A stretch of 27,288 bases of DNA. It comes from Chara braunii (taxonomy: Eukaryota; Streptophyta; Charophyceae; Charales; Characeae). A program made the position numbers and the translations under genes. The notes beneath the pieces were generated by a model. It saw only the letters and a program-made list of their open reading frames with translations, did not search any database and was not told the DNA's origin. Numbering within the stretch: the first letter of the stretch is position 1; every line of letters starts with the position of its first letter. This document shows, in pieces, positions 19,156-27,288 of this stretch. The DNA is taken from contig BFEA01000626.1 of assembly GCA_003427395.1 (NCBI GenBank), positions 690,435-717,722 on the forward strand. The letters run 5' to 3'.

Positions 19156-21129
19156 CTAGCAGGAAAAGCTACCATTCCTACTGGCCCGACGCGGTTCCCG
19201 GAGCAGTGCCAGAACTGCTGGCCATATTCTACCAACGGGAGCGGAGGATCCCAACGCCTGCCCCATCGTAGGCGGGATCTTTTCGGTCACCTTCTTATTT
19301 CGACACTTGAATTGGTTATGGCCATATTGGCCACAACGGATACAAGCATCCCGCATGTACCGATCTTTCCACACGTCCTCAGTGAGACCCGCTTTCTCCC
19401 ATGGAGGAGCATTGGGGTCAACTTGACTCCTAGACCGGGAACCTTTATAGCGTCTACCGGTTGCCTTACCTTTTTGAGCTACAACAACGACTACTCCACC
19501 TCCTGAAGCTTCTACGCTGCCAGCCTCTGAACCCACTCCCGACTGGAAGTCGTCGTCCAATTCGATGGTAGAACCATCGTTGTCGACGAACATGATCCGT
19601 CCCTTCGCTTTCCAGTTGGGAGGCAGTGACTTTTTCCTACCATCCGTCGTGGGTGTCTGTCCATGCCCTATCTTTGCTTCCAGGTCTAGGGCCTTCTTGC
19701 TAAACGACGAGAAGTTGTGCATGTTGATGTTGGCCTCACCTGCCAACTAGTTCCTGAGAGGCATGGGAAAGCATCTCAGGTAGGAGCTGAGTAAAACCTG
19801 GGGGTCATAGCGCACCCCAGGGACACAGATCAGACGCTCTACTGCATCAGTGGCCTCTCTTACTGACTTAAACTGCCTGGTATGCAGTGTCAGGATCTCG
19901 TCAGTAGCCTTTTGGGCCTCCTGAGGATCATGCCACCTGTCTTCCACCAACTTGAGGATGTCATCCAGTTTCTGGGTGACCGCCCAAGTGTGAAAGTCAT
20001 GACCGTACCCTTATAACTGCACTAAACCACTCAACCATCTTGTTGCACTCCCCTCTAGACAGGAGGAAGCCACAAGCACTTCCTCGTGCGGCAAGGTAAG
20101 TTTGCACTTGACATAGACGGGCACTGCCCTCAACCATGTGTCGAGGTCTTCGCCCCTCTTATCCCCTATAAAGGGTTTAGGAGCGTCGATGGCCGCCTTT
20201 GGAACCCACTGACTTTGTCCCAGTACCTGCACCAGTCCGGGTTGTGTGGTGCAGGCTGCTGCACTAGCTGTTGGGGCTGTCTACCCTGTGGCTGTGCAGG
20301 CTGCGAGACCACAGGCTGCCCGCTTTTGGCAACTTGTGACGGAGGTTGGGAGAACACTGTCTGTACAGGAACCTGTACACTAGGACCTGTTGAGAACCCT
20401 CCTGTTAACGGCATACCCAGGGAAACTGTTTGGACCGAGGCTGGGGAGACATATGGGGATAACCCAGTTACCGGTGGAACATACGGAGGAGGTTGTACAA
20501 CGGGCCAGGCACCAGGCCCGGATAGCGATGGTGCTGCCTGCGCTTCCCCGACCAGCAAGGCCAGACTCTGCTGGATGTCTTGAAGGAGAGCCGTGTGGTG
20601 GTCATGCATCTCTACAACACCTAGCAGGGTTGTCCGCAACGTCCTCACATCATCATCCATGTGCGTCAGGTCCATTCCCTCTAACTCACTGATGTCCGCT
20701 TGTCTCCGCTGCATCCTGGCTCTTCTCTTTCCTTCTCCGCTTTTATCTCTCTTAAGGCCTTTTGTAGTTGTGCCTCCTGCAGTGTTGCCTGCTGTATGGC
20801 GATCTCATCGGAAATCAACACTAATGGCTGGCTTCCCATGACCCCAGTGGACTGACTTAGGGTCTACGCGACCGTTGACCCTACGGTCCCTGAACTGCTA
20901 GCCTGGGAACTGTGCTGCGCAGCAGTTGCCATGGCTGCTGAAGCTGCGCCTTCGCTTGCAAATGCCCTGTTGGCCTCTGCTGCCCTAGCTCTNCGCTGCT
21001 GCTGCTGCCTCTCCTTTGCTGGCGGAACAGCAACCTATCACCCTCATGTCCTAATGCCACGTGGGCAATCACGCGTCTAGCCGATCGCAAGATCCGGTCG
21101 TCCTCACTAGTGGAATCCCTATCCCTCAT
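19156..21129 (-). pseudogene. gag: Element B gag (nucleocapsid zinc knuckle present)
   Basis: A decayed gag. A likely N-terminus at 21129 (MRDRDSTSEDDRILRSARR) is followed by a Gln-rich part. An Ala/Gln/Glu-rich helical segment near 20840-20720 (EIAIQQATLQEAQLQKAL) lies in a shifted frame. Next come an acidic helix and a Pro/Gln/Val-rich region (20714-20166), and then the capsid-like core in another frame (KPFIGDKRGEDLDTWLRAV, HEEVLVASSCLEGSATRWL). In-frame stops occur at 20013 (TAA) and 19749 (TAG). The C-terminus holds a nucleocapsid knuckle CIRCGQYGHNQFKC (C-x2-C-x4-H-x4-C) in a basic context. One N lies at 20993. At least three frameshifts and two stops make it non-functional. Confidence 0.8.
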
Positions 21130-21451
21130 AAGCTACAGAACTCTACACAATCTGCACTAAGACACTCTTTGATGCTTACTCCAGCGTAGTGCACAGACCG
21201 ACTTATAATTAAACTAATTAATCGGTGGCTGCGTCAGAGAGTATATACATTTGGGTCCAACAGGTAAGTTCAGGTTCCTCATTAGTGGAATCCCTGTCGC
21301 TCATAAGCTACAAAACTGTACACAATCTGCACTAAGACACTCTTTGATGTTTACCGCGGCGTAGTGCACAGACCGACTTATAATTAAACTAATTAATCGG
21401 TGGCTGCGTCAGAGAGTATATACATTTGGGTCCAACAAGTAAGTTTAGGTT
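21102..21451 (-). repeat. 175-bp tandem duplication at the gag start and leader
   Basis: 21102-21276 and 21277-21451 are adjacent 175-bp copies with few differences. Each carries an ATG context for the gag start (minus strand ATGAGGGATAGGGATTCC and ATGAGCGACAGGGATTCC), the AT-rich block TTATAATTAAACTAATTAAT and a GTATATACATTTGGG block. Only the inner copy leads into gag. Confidence 0.9.
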
Positions 21452-22451
21452 CCTACAAACGAAACTACTTCGACTTTGACTAGTTCGCAAACAGAAGCAA
21501 AATGAACAAAAAAAAAAACAGTTCTAAACTATGTTGTCTGCCAGCTGTTAATGCTTGTACATCTAACTAATCAAAATAAAAATAGAATCATTTGTTGGGT
21601 CTGTTTGCAGAGTGGAATCTTGCCCAAACTTGTCACCTGGTATCTACCCCTCCCTCAGTTCTTCCTGAATGTCTCTTGTCGTCAAAGTCCCTGTGCAATC
21701 CGGACAACGTGCGTGTCTAAAGGTGTGCACACGGCCCACACGATCACAACCAATGGAAGGTACCCCGTCGGTGCTTATTTATAGACGCCCGGTCTCGTCT
21801 CTCCCATAGGGCTGGCCTGCCCTTCAAAACCCCTCTACAGCGCAGCGAGCAGACAAAGGACAAAGCAACAAAGCATGCGTGCTCTATTCCCGGTGGGTTG
21901 GCATGGTGACCGTGACCCAGTGCTTAGTCCAGGGCCCTTCAGATAGCACCGCCCTCTCCTTCCAGATGCTCCACGTGAAGATTGACGACTCTCAAGGTTG
22001 AGCGAACACGACTCCTCACATGAGAGGACTCTCAAGACAGAACACACATCCTCACGGTAAGAAGTGTCGAAGAGGGTAGATAAGGTTAGATGCAATGTAT
22101 CTCAAAACAGTTGCCCCCAACCAGCATTGGGGGCAGCTATTGTACCACCAGAAGTATTCTCACCACATGACCCGATGTTGATTGTGATGACCAATCGCTG
22201 CTTCGACACAACCAACATTGCACCACCATTCCACCTCAGCATCAATCGTACACCGGGTAGTTCTCATCACACTGCGAACACCCAATACTCACCACATAGC
22301 CTTCCTGTCGATGCCCTCTCCACCTAGGTCGCCTACTTATCTTCGCCCTCCTCACTACACACGTCCCACGGCATGGTCGCTCACCGCACACACCGCGTGT
22401 ATGTACCGCATTAGGCAGAAGACAAGCGCCAAATTAGCGCACCGAACCACA
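21452..22451 (-). other. Element B 5' leader
   Basis: About 1 kb between the PBS and the gag-start duplication with no protein I recognise. Such long leaders are usual in plant gypsy elements and hold packaging signals; none can be identified here. Confidence 0.6.
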
Positions 22452-22463
22452 ACTCTGATACCA
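22452..22463 (-). other. Primer-binding site of element B
   Basis: Minus strand TGGTATCAGAGT starts 3 nt after the LTR end and matches the initiator tRNA-Met type site TGGTATCAGAGC at 11 of 12 positions. Confidence 0.85.
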
Positions 22464-22466
22464 AAT

Positions 22467-23371
22467 TGCAAGGAAGATGAGCAATAGCGAACTTCATAAA
22501 TCAAACAGCATCATACACATGAGACCAGATAGTCGCGACCTCGAACCAATAGCTGAATTGCATCACGAGTTTCACCAAATAAGGGTACACCAAAAACTCA
22601 TAATTGACAATGCCGGAATAGTCTCGTCAGCATCAACGAAGAACCAATGTTCACATCCTACCTGGCGCTCGGCGCCCAGACTACAGATGGCAGATCCTAT
22701 CTAGCCTACTCCCCGAAGTACGAGCAGATCTCGGACAATGCCGTACGCTTCAAGCACCAGGTATATCTCTCGTATCACTCACAACCTCGTTCCCCAACTC
22801 ACAGATGCCACATGCACCCAAGGACCACCATGCGCCCCATCCAGCATATAGCAGCGCAACTCGGCTATGGCTGCCTGCTCCTTCCAGCTCGGCCGTGAGC
22901 GCATGAGCCTCGCCAACGTTAGCGCAACAGCACTTGCGCAGCATGCAGCCAGTGCCCGAATGTCCAATGCGTAGGCAGACCCTTCTCTATATCGAAGTGG
23001 CCTGCTGCTGCGTGCGGTAGTGCGGTACTGGGCCTTGGCCCAGAAGCTTCCGGTAGGCCCCACGAGGCTGAGCCTCAGCTCGAAGTAAACAGGCCCAGGG
23101 CCTGTGGTGGTTACCAGCACCCAACTGCCCTCAGCCTTTGTTCNGTCCTCTTTGTGTATCCGGCCCAGTGCCTGCCTCAGTTACATGCGATGAAAGGCAG
23201 CCTGGCCTGGGCGCTTCCAACCAACTGCCGCTGCGCAACTGCTTGAATTTCCCCAGTTGCGTGGTGACCCCAAAATGGCCTGTAGGCCTCGGTCGTGCCT
23301 GCCTTCACTTAGGACCGTCGACTGTGTGAAAAATAGGCCCTGTAGGACATATCGAGGCCCTGTACCTTGCA
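22467..23371 (-). mobile_element. 5' LTR of element B
   Basis: 905 bp, bounded by the perfect inverted ends TGCAAGG and CCTTGCA. It aligns along its length with 14840-15705. It has the 54 bp missing from the other LTR and a 14-bp block near 22926-22940 absent there. One N lies at 23144. As the 5' LTR it would supply the promoter; no unambiguous TATA box was picked out. Confidence 0.9.
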
Positions 23372-23375
23372 ATTT
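23371..23375. repeat. Target-site repeat, right side of element B
   Basis: AATTT follows ...CCTTGC. Its first A is also the last base of the LTR if the LTR ends in CA. So the duplication is 5 bp only if the LTR ends one base earlier, otherwise 4 bp (ATTT). Confidence 0.55.
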
Positions 23376-23568
23376 ATTTATAATTCTTGTAATTCGAAAA
23401 TACTTTGGAAGCAATTAATTATTCGACATTTCTTTGAAATTCGAAAATAATCTAGGAGGTTTTTCATGCACGGCCGATGTCGAATACCTTAACGGTGCAG
23501 ACCAGAACAAAGAACCGACCTCCCTCACAAAGTACAAGATAGCGTAGCGGAAGACTTAGATACCAATG
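23376..23568. other. AT-rich flank of element B with a PBS-like word
   Basis: No gene. ATTCGAAAATA occurs twice (about 23393 and 23441). On the minus strand TTGGTATCTAAGTC (about 23555-23568) resembles an initiator-Met primer site with several changes. Confidence 0.35.
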
Positions 23569-24134
23569 ATCCGAACAATCAATGTTGCAATGCAGCCCCA
23601 AACATACCTCTCTCACAGGAAGAATGTGCCAATCCCCAGCCATACACAGACGAAGAAGAGGGGGGTTAGACGAAGAAGAGGGGAAGATGGGAATGTCGTC
23701 AACACCAAGTCTTCGGCACAGGCCCCAAATAATCCCTCGTCAAATGTCTGAATCCCAATGTCAGTCTGGACCCAATGTCGTCAAGTCCCAAAGTCACAAC
23801 TCTCTCTCTCTCTCTCTCTCTCTCGTAGTCCGCAGATACAAGAAGTCAGGTAGTGAGATGGTGAAGAAGAGATGGTGGACTTAGAAGAGGAAGCAGAAGA
23901 ACTCTCTCTCTCTCTCTCTCAGTCCGGTACTAACCTGTCAAGGTGGCGCCTTGTTGGAGTGTACATCGAAGACGAAGCTGGAGCTATGGCGCCACAGGTA
24001 AGTCTCCCTGGCCACCGCCAACCATCTCTCTCTCTCCCTCTCCAATGCTACTCTAGCTCCTACTAGCGCCCAACACTGAAGACTACTACTACTCTTGCAG
24101 CGCTCCTCCAGAGTGCTGCTGCCGAATCCTAAAG

Positions 24135-24344
24135 ACTACCTCCTGCCTCCTGAACTGCACGTGAAGTGCCTGGCCAGTCCCTATGAACTACCTCCTGCCT
24201 TTAGGGTGGGCCAGTCTTAAACAGTGATGGCCCGTCCAGGAGGCTGCTCTTGCCAATGCCCAAACGTGCTAGACCCTGAGTAAGCTTCCGGGAGGCTGCT
24301 TTTGCCAATGCCAGAACGTGCTAGCCGCTGAGGAAGCTTCCGGG
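24135..24344. repeat. Degenerate tandem repeat, period about 52 bp
   Basis: ACTACCTCCTGCCT recurs at 24135 and 24187. AGGCTGCTCTTGCCAATGCC (24241) recurs with one change at 24293. The last two units (24241-24292, 24293-24344) are clearly alike, including AACGTGCTAG and AAGCTTCCGG. All offsets are 52 bp. Confidence 0.6.
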
Positions 24345-24376
24345 TAGTTTCCAGGTAGCTTCTGGCTAAAGACTGA

Positions 24377-24670
24377 GGGCCTATAGGCCCTTGTTTTCAG
24401 GTTGTCAAGCTGAACCGGCCCAGGGCCTGTAGGCCCTCGTTTTCAGGTTGTCAGTCTGACACGACACAGGGCCTGTAGGCCCTTGTTTTCAGGCTGTCGG
24501 GCTGAAACGACACAGGGCCTGTAGGCCCTTATTTTCAGGTTGTCACGCTGAACCGACACAGGGCCTGTAAGCCCTCGTTTTCAGGCTTTTAGGCTGAAAA
24601 CGACACAGGGCCTGTAGGGCCTCGTTTTTAGGCTTTTAGGCTGAGAACGCTGGTCGGGCCCTGCAGGCCC
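24377..24670. repeat. 46-bp tandem array with a GGGCCTGTAGGCCC near-palindrome
   Basis: Seven units whose GGGCC blocks start at 24377, 24423, 24469, 24515, 24561, 24608 and 24656, giving spacing 46, 46, 46, 46, 47 and 48. Each unit carries GGGCCT, two bases, AGGCCC (a 6-bp stem with 2-nt loop) followed by a T-rich TTTTCAGG and GTCxxGCTGAA segment. End units diverge most, as usual for arrays shaped by unequal exchange. Confidence 0.9.
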
Positions 24671-24696
24671 GTGTGGCTGCGCAGTATGCCACACGA

Positions 24697-24706
24697 CCCC
24701 CTCCTT
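24697..24706 (-). other. Polypurine tract of element C
   Basis: Minus strand AAGGAGGGGG, 3 bases before an LTR-like TGTGG start. Confidence 0.55.
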
Positions 24707-24895
24707 GAAAGACCGAGCTTACCTGCGAGGGCGAAGCTGTCTGTCAGAGGGAGGAACCAAAGTCCGGGTGGGTGGGGCAGGTTTGCGAAGCCTCCTTAGC
24801 TGGTCTTCGTCGCTCGTAGTCAGCGTAGATCAGCGGTGCAGATGCTTGCAAATCTGCGAACTTGGTGTCCAAAATGTCGAAGGACACGGCCTCGC

Positions 24896-25270
24896 TTACA
24901 TGTGGGGCAAGTACACGGGGACAGGGTCAATGCACCGGTCGATTGACTTGTGCGTGTGACTGTCAGCCAACGTGACTTGCATGGGCTGCGACTTCCTCCA
25001 TATGCGTGGCCCCAAGCCATTGCGTACCAAAAAATTGTGGCCCATATAGTTGCGAGTGCTACCGCAATCGATCAAAGCGCTACAGGTCGCCTTTCCGATC
25101 TGAATGCGTATGTACAACAATGGCACGTCGATGTCGTCGTACCGTTGTGTCTTGAACTCGCGGTCGATCTTCGCAACGTAGTCGCGAAGGTTGACAACCT
25201 CTACTCCGTCGTCCATAAACGGAGCTGGTACTGCAGTGTGCAAGTAATTCCGCAATTGTGTCATGAGCAC
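24896..25270 (-). pseudogene. pol: Element C protease domain
   Basis: Retroviral-type aspartic protease of a Ty3/gypsy polyprotein. ATCSALIDCGSTRNYMGHNF is the active-site loop with Asp present but Ser/Thr replaced by Cys (DCG). Upstream DDIDVPLLYIRIQIG is the strand preceding the loop. After it come LADSHTHKSIDRCID and VPVYLPHM, ending at a stop. Reading on past the stop gives SEAVSFDILDTKF and then similarity is lost near 24858, so RT, RNase H and integrase are all missing and the remnant runs straight into the PPT and LTR. It belongs to a family different from element B. Confidence 0.75.
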
Positions 25271-25816
25271 GTTGCGGTTTCGGCAATCGACCGGTCGGGG
25301 GAAGGGGAATCCATTGGAAGTCCGCGAACGTCAACGGGTCGAGCTCTTCAAGTCTTGACCATGACGTCGAATCCCCGACGATAGATGGTGGTGAAACTGC
25401 CGAATCGGTTGCCGATGGTGGTGAAACTGTGCATGTGGTGGATTGTTGCACGTGGAGTGGTTGGTCTAACGGTGGGACCAAGTGGACAGCGTAATCCTCT
25501 TAAGATTACCGAGGACTTGCGACATGCGCCTCCTCCCCAGATGTGTAGGAGGCCGCTAGCAAGGCGGCCAAATCTGGCGGAGTGAGAGGTGGAGTCGCCT
25601 CACCTCCCGCGCAGCTCACTTTCCCAAGCTATGGTATTGGCTGTCCATTTCCGACCGGTGATGCGGTGTTCACCTTCCCTTTTCCCGGGAGTTGTTGTTG
25701 CTTCGAGGCTGAACAACAGCCACCTGATCTCCCTCACATGATGCGTGGGTGGCTGCCGGATGTTCCACAATGGTGTCCAATTGGACTGCAGCGACATGCG
25801 GCGAACGCGGATCAAA
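25080..25816 (-). pseudogene. Element C gag-protease linker (decayed)
   Basis: Between gag and protease the reading frame changes several times. A frame at 25481-25080 contains STSWSRLEELDPLTFADFQW and then continues out of frame into the protease ORF start (NVLMTQLRNYLHTA). I saw no CCHC zinc knuckle between 25817 and 25270. Function unassigned. Confidence 0.45.
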
Positions 25817-27136
25817 TTATCCCTTCTCCACATGGGCTGGCTGCCACACTGTCTTCTCATGTGCAGCCGCCCTGTTGGTCTTGATGATCTCCCTTGCCTT
25901 GTCGATGATGCCGGCGAAGGTTGTGTATTGCTCGCGATCACCAAGTGCGAGGCTCAAGGCGACGCATGACCGGTTGTAGAACTCCCGGCGCAGATGCGAA
26001 AATGGCAACTCAAGATCGGGCGTTGCAGCGATCTTTTGCCATTCCGTGAGCCAGTCGCGTGTCGATGTGTTGCCTTGGGTCATGCTGAAGAGTCGGTTGA
26101 TGGCGAGCGTCAGGGCACGATGAACCGCTTCTTCCATAGCCTCGTCAACCTAAGAGATCTTCTCATGTAGATCGGCGACATGGACGCCGTGGATGGACGA
26201 CAGGCGGCTGAGTCGGATCTGGCATCCGCCTTTTGAGTTCAGGAACAGCGTGCCGATGTACGAGTGCTCGGGGACAAAAAGAATCCGAAGTTCCGTCGTA
26301 AAGCCCTCCCACCAGGGGACCGGGTCTTGATGCGTATAATCATCGAACTTTTCGATGCGGAATGTTGGCATCTTGTAGTGCTGCGCACTGGTGTTGCCAT
26401 CCTTGTTGGGCAGCTGGTGCAGTTGCTGAACCTCGGTCTTCAAGGTGTTCGGCTGCTTGCTGATGGTGGCTGGTGCAGCGACGGTGCTGATGTCGTCGAG
26501 CATTGCGACTACGTGGTCAACTCGTTCCTCCAATTGGCGGGTAGAGGGTGCATTGTTGGACTCGCAAGCATCTGGTCTTGGTGCCACTTGCTCCAAGTCC
26601 TGTACACGGGAATCAAGTGCCCGTGTAGCATCCTCGTGCAGATCCTTGTGGTTCTGCACCGCCCGTCGGAGATTCGACAGCTCGGACTGCAGGTGGTTAC
26701 AAGTGTAAACCAACCGGGGCACGAGTTTGGCAAGGAACTCCTTGTGCTGCTCTTCCGGTGTCGCGTCTTCGTGGTGCTTGGATGCTTCAAAATGCCAGAA
26801 CTTGAGGTTTTTGATGTTGGTGGCTTCATGCCGCTGTAGCAGATCCTGGGCCTCCTTGCGGCGTGCCTGGGTATCTTCGTCTGCTTCGGCCTGAAGCCGC
26901 TGTTTTTAAGCTGCTGCCGCCGCTTCAGCTTGTAGGCGGGCAGCTTCGGCTGCTGCCTGACGCTGTTCCGCAGCCTCGATCAGTGCGAGTTGAGCTTCGA
27001 AACGCTGTCGGTACTCGGCAATGGACTCATTGGCCAGTTGGCCTGGCATGCCCAGAACTGAGACCGTCATAGTGGCGGGGCACAGCTGACGTGGCTCTGT
27101 TGCTAACGTGGCACTGCTGACGTGGCACTGTACCAA
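25817..27136 (-). pseudogene. gag: Element C gag
   Basis: A single minus-strand frame of about 440 codons interrupted by TAA at 26906 and TAG at 26150. The N-terminus contains ESIAEYRQRFEAQLALIEA and an Ala/Glu/Gln-rich run that reads as coiled coil (AAEQRQAAAEAARLQAEAAA), followed after the stop by QRLQAEADEDTQARRKEAQD. A middle helical part (LQSELSNLRRAVQNHKDL, RQLEERVDHVVAMLDD) leads to the capsid-like region: MPTFRIEKFDDYTHQDPVPW, WEGFTTELRI and then MEEAVHRALTLAINRLFSMT, DWLTEWQKIAATPDLELPF and FYNRSCVALSLALGDREQY. The last part matches the general layout of Ty3/gypsy gag (Retrotrans_gag-like). The start at 27136 is the first Met; MTV at 27070 is an equally good start. Confidence 0.75.
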
Positions 27137-27288
27137 ACTGGGGATGCAGGCAAAGGGTTGGGTGGGAGGGAAAACGCAGGTAGGTAACCAACCAAGCTAT
27201 ACTTTCCTTCCGGTCCTAATCAACAGAATAAAATAAAATAAAAAAATAAAAGAAGAGGATCACCCCCCCTTTTTTTTTTTTTTTTTTT
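27137..27288 (-). other. Element C leader and terminal poly-T
   Basis: AT-rich stretch upstream of element C gag, ending in a run of T at the window edge (27271-27288). The 5' LTR and PBS of element C are not in the window. Confidence 0.45.

Larger units (their letters stand above)
14840..23371 (-). mobile_element. Element B: complete but dead chromovirus-type Ty3/gypsy retrotransposon
   Basis: About 8.5 kb in minus orientation. Reading the minus strand from right to left in plus coordinates, the order is 5' LTR (22467-23371), initiator-Met PBS, leader, gag, protease, RT-RNase H, integrase with chromodomain, PPT, 3' LTR (14840-15705). Pol order RT-RNase H-integrase marks it as Ty3/gypsy rather than copia, and the chromodomain marks it as a chromovirus. 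AATTT flanks both outer ends (14835-14839 and 23371-23375, sharing one base with the LTR end). The LTRs differ by point changes, a 54-bp deletion, a 29-bp insertion and a 14-bp difference, so it is not a recent insertion. Confidence 0.9.
23569..24693 (-). mobile_element. LTR-like block next to element C (left edge uncertain)
   Basis: The right edge is supported: on the minus strand, AAGGAGGGGG, a typical polypurine tract, is followed after TCG by TGTGGCATACTGCGCAGCC, a normal TG start of an LTR. The left edge is placed at the PBS-like word near 23555-23568 and is tentative. The block holds CT runs (about 23801-23823 and 23901-23919), a degenerate 52-bp repeat and the 46-bp palindrome array. 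No second copy is present to confirm the boundaries. Confidence 0.4.

Overview
This window looks like repeat-dense intergenic DNA from a streptophyte plant nuclear genome. The inference rests on plant-type LTR retrotransposons with initiator-tRNA-Met primer sites, a chromodomain-bearing Ty3/gypsy integrase, long microsatellites and scaffold-gap Ns. From memory, several of these polyprotein families resemble ones in the charophyte alga Chara braunii; that species guess is unchecked inference. I found no intact host gene, tRNA, rRNA or CRISPR array. Every recognisable coding sequence is a broken retrotransposon gene.

Layout. 1-1100: AT-rich DNA with six hairpins that share an almost constant 20-nt loop but have different, perfectly complementary arms. 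This is the most unusual signal in the window. 1100-4617: no recognisable gene; a 37-bp direct repeat at 1459-1541. 4618-8069 (+): element A, a decayed Ty3-like pol (protease, RT, RNase H remnant, integrase) of a divergent lineage with a YIDD-NPIKG type RT box. It is followed at 8490-9195 by an acidic ORF in the position where an env-like gene would sit. 9982-10777 (+): element E, an RNase H/integrase fragment of an ordinary Ty3/gypsy element. It is cut off by the 5' LTR of element F (10778-11316, PBS 11318-11329), whose C/T-rich leader runs into a 34-N gap (12116-12149). 12150-14834: simple repeats, G-box repeats, a fold-back and microsatellites.

14840-23371 (-): element B, a complete but dead chromovirus-type Ty3/gypsy element of about 8.5 kb. 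Both LTRs are present (14840-15705 and 22467-23371), with PPT, PBS and a short target-site repeat. Gag, protease, RT-RNase H and integrase-chromodomain lie in the standard order but are broken by stops, frameshifts, a deletion and two tandem duplications (149 bp and 175 bp). The RT catalytic box reads YLND instead of YLDD.

23376-27288 (-): element C, a gag-protease remnant (24896-27136) whose pol is deleted. It joins directly to a PPT and an LTR-like block (about 23569-24693) that carries a 46-bp tandem array built around a near-palindrome.

Together the window is a nest of dead retrotransposons. Several of the disabling changes fit C-to-T decay at methylatable sites, as expected for long-silenced plant heterochromatin.
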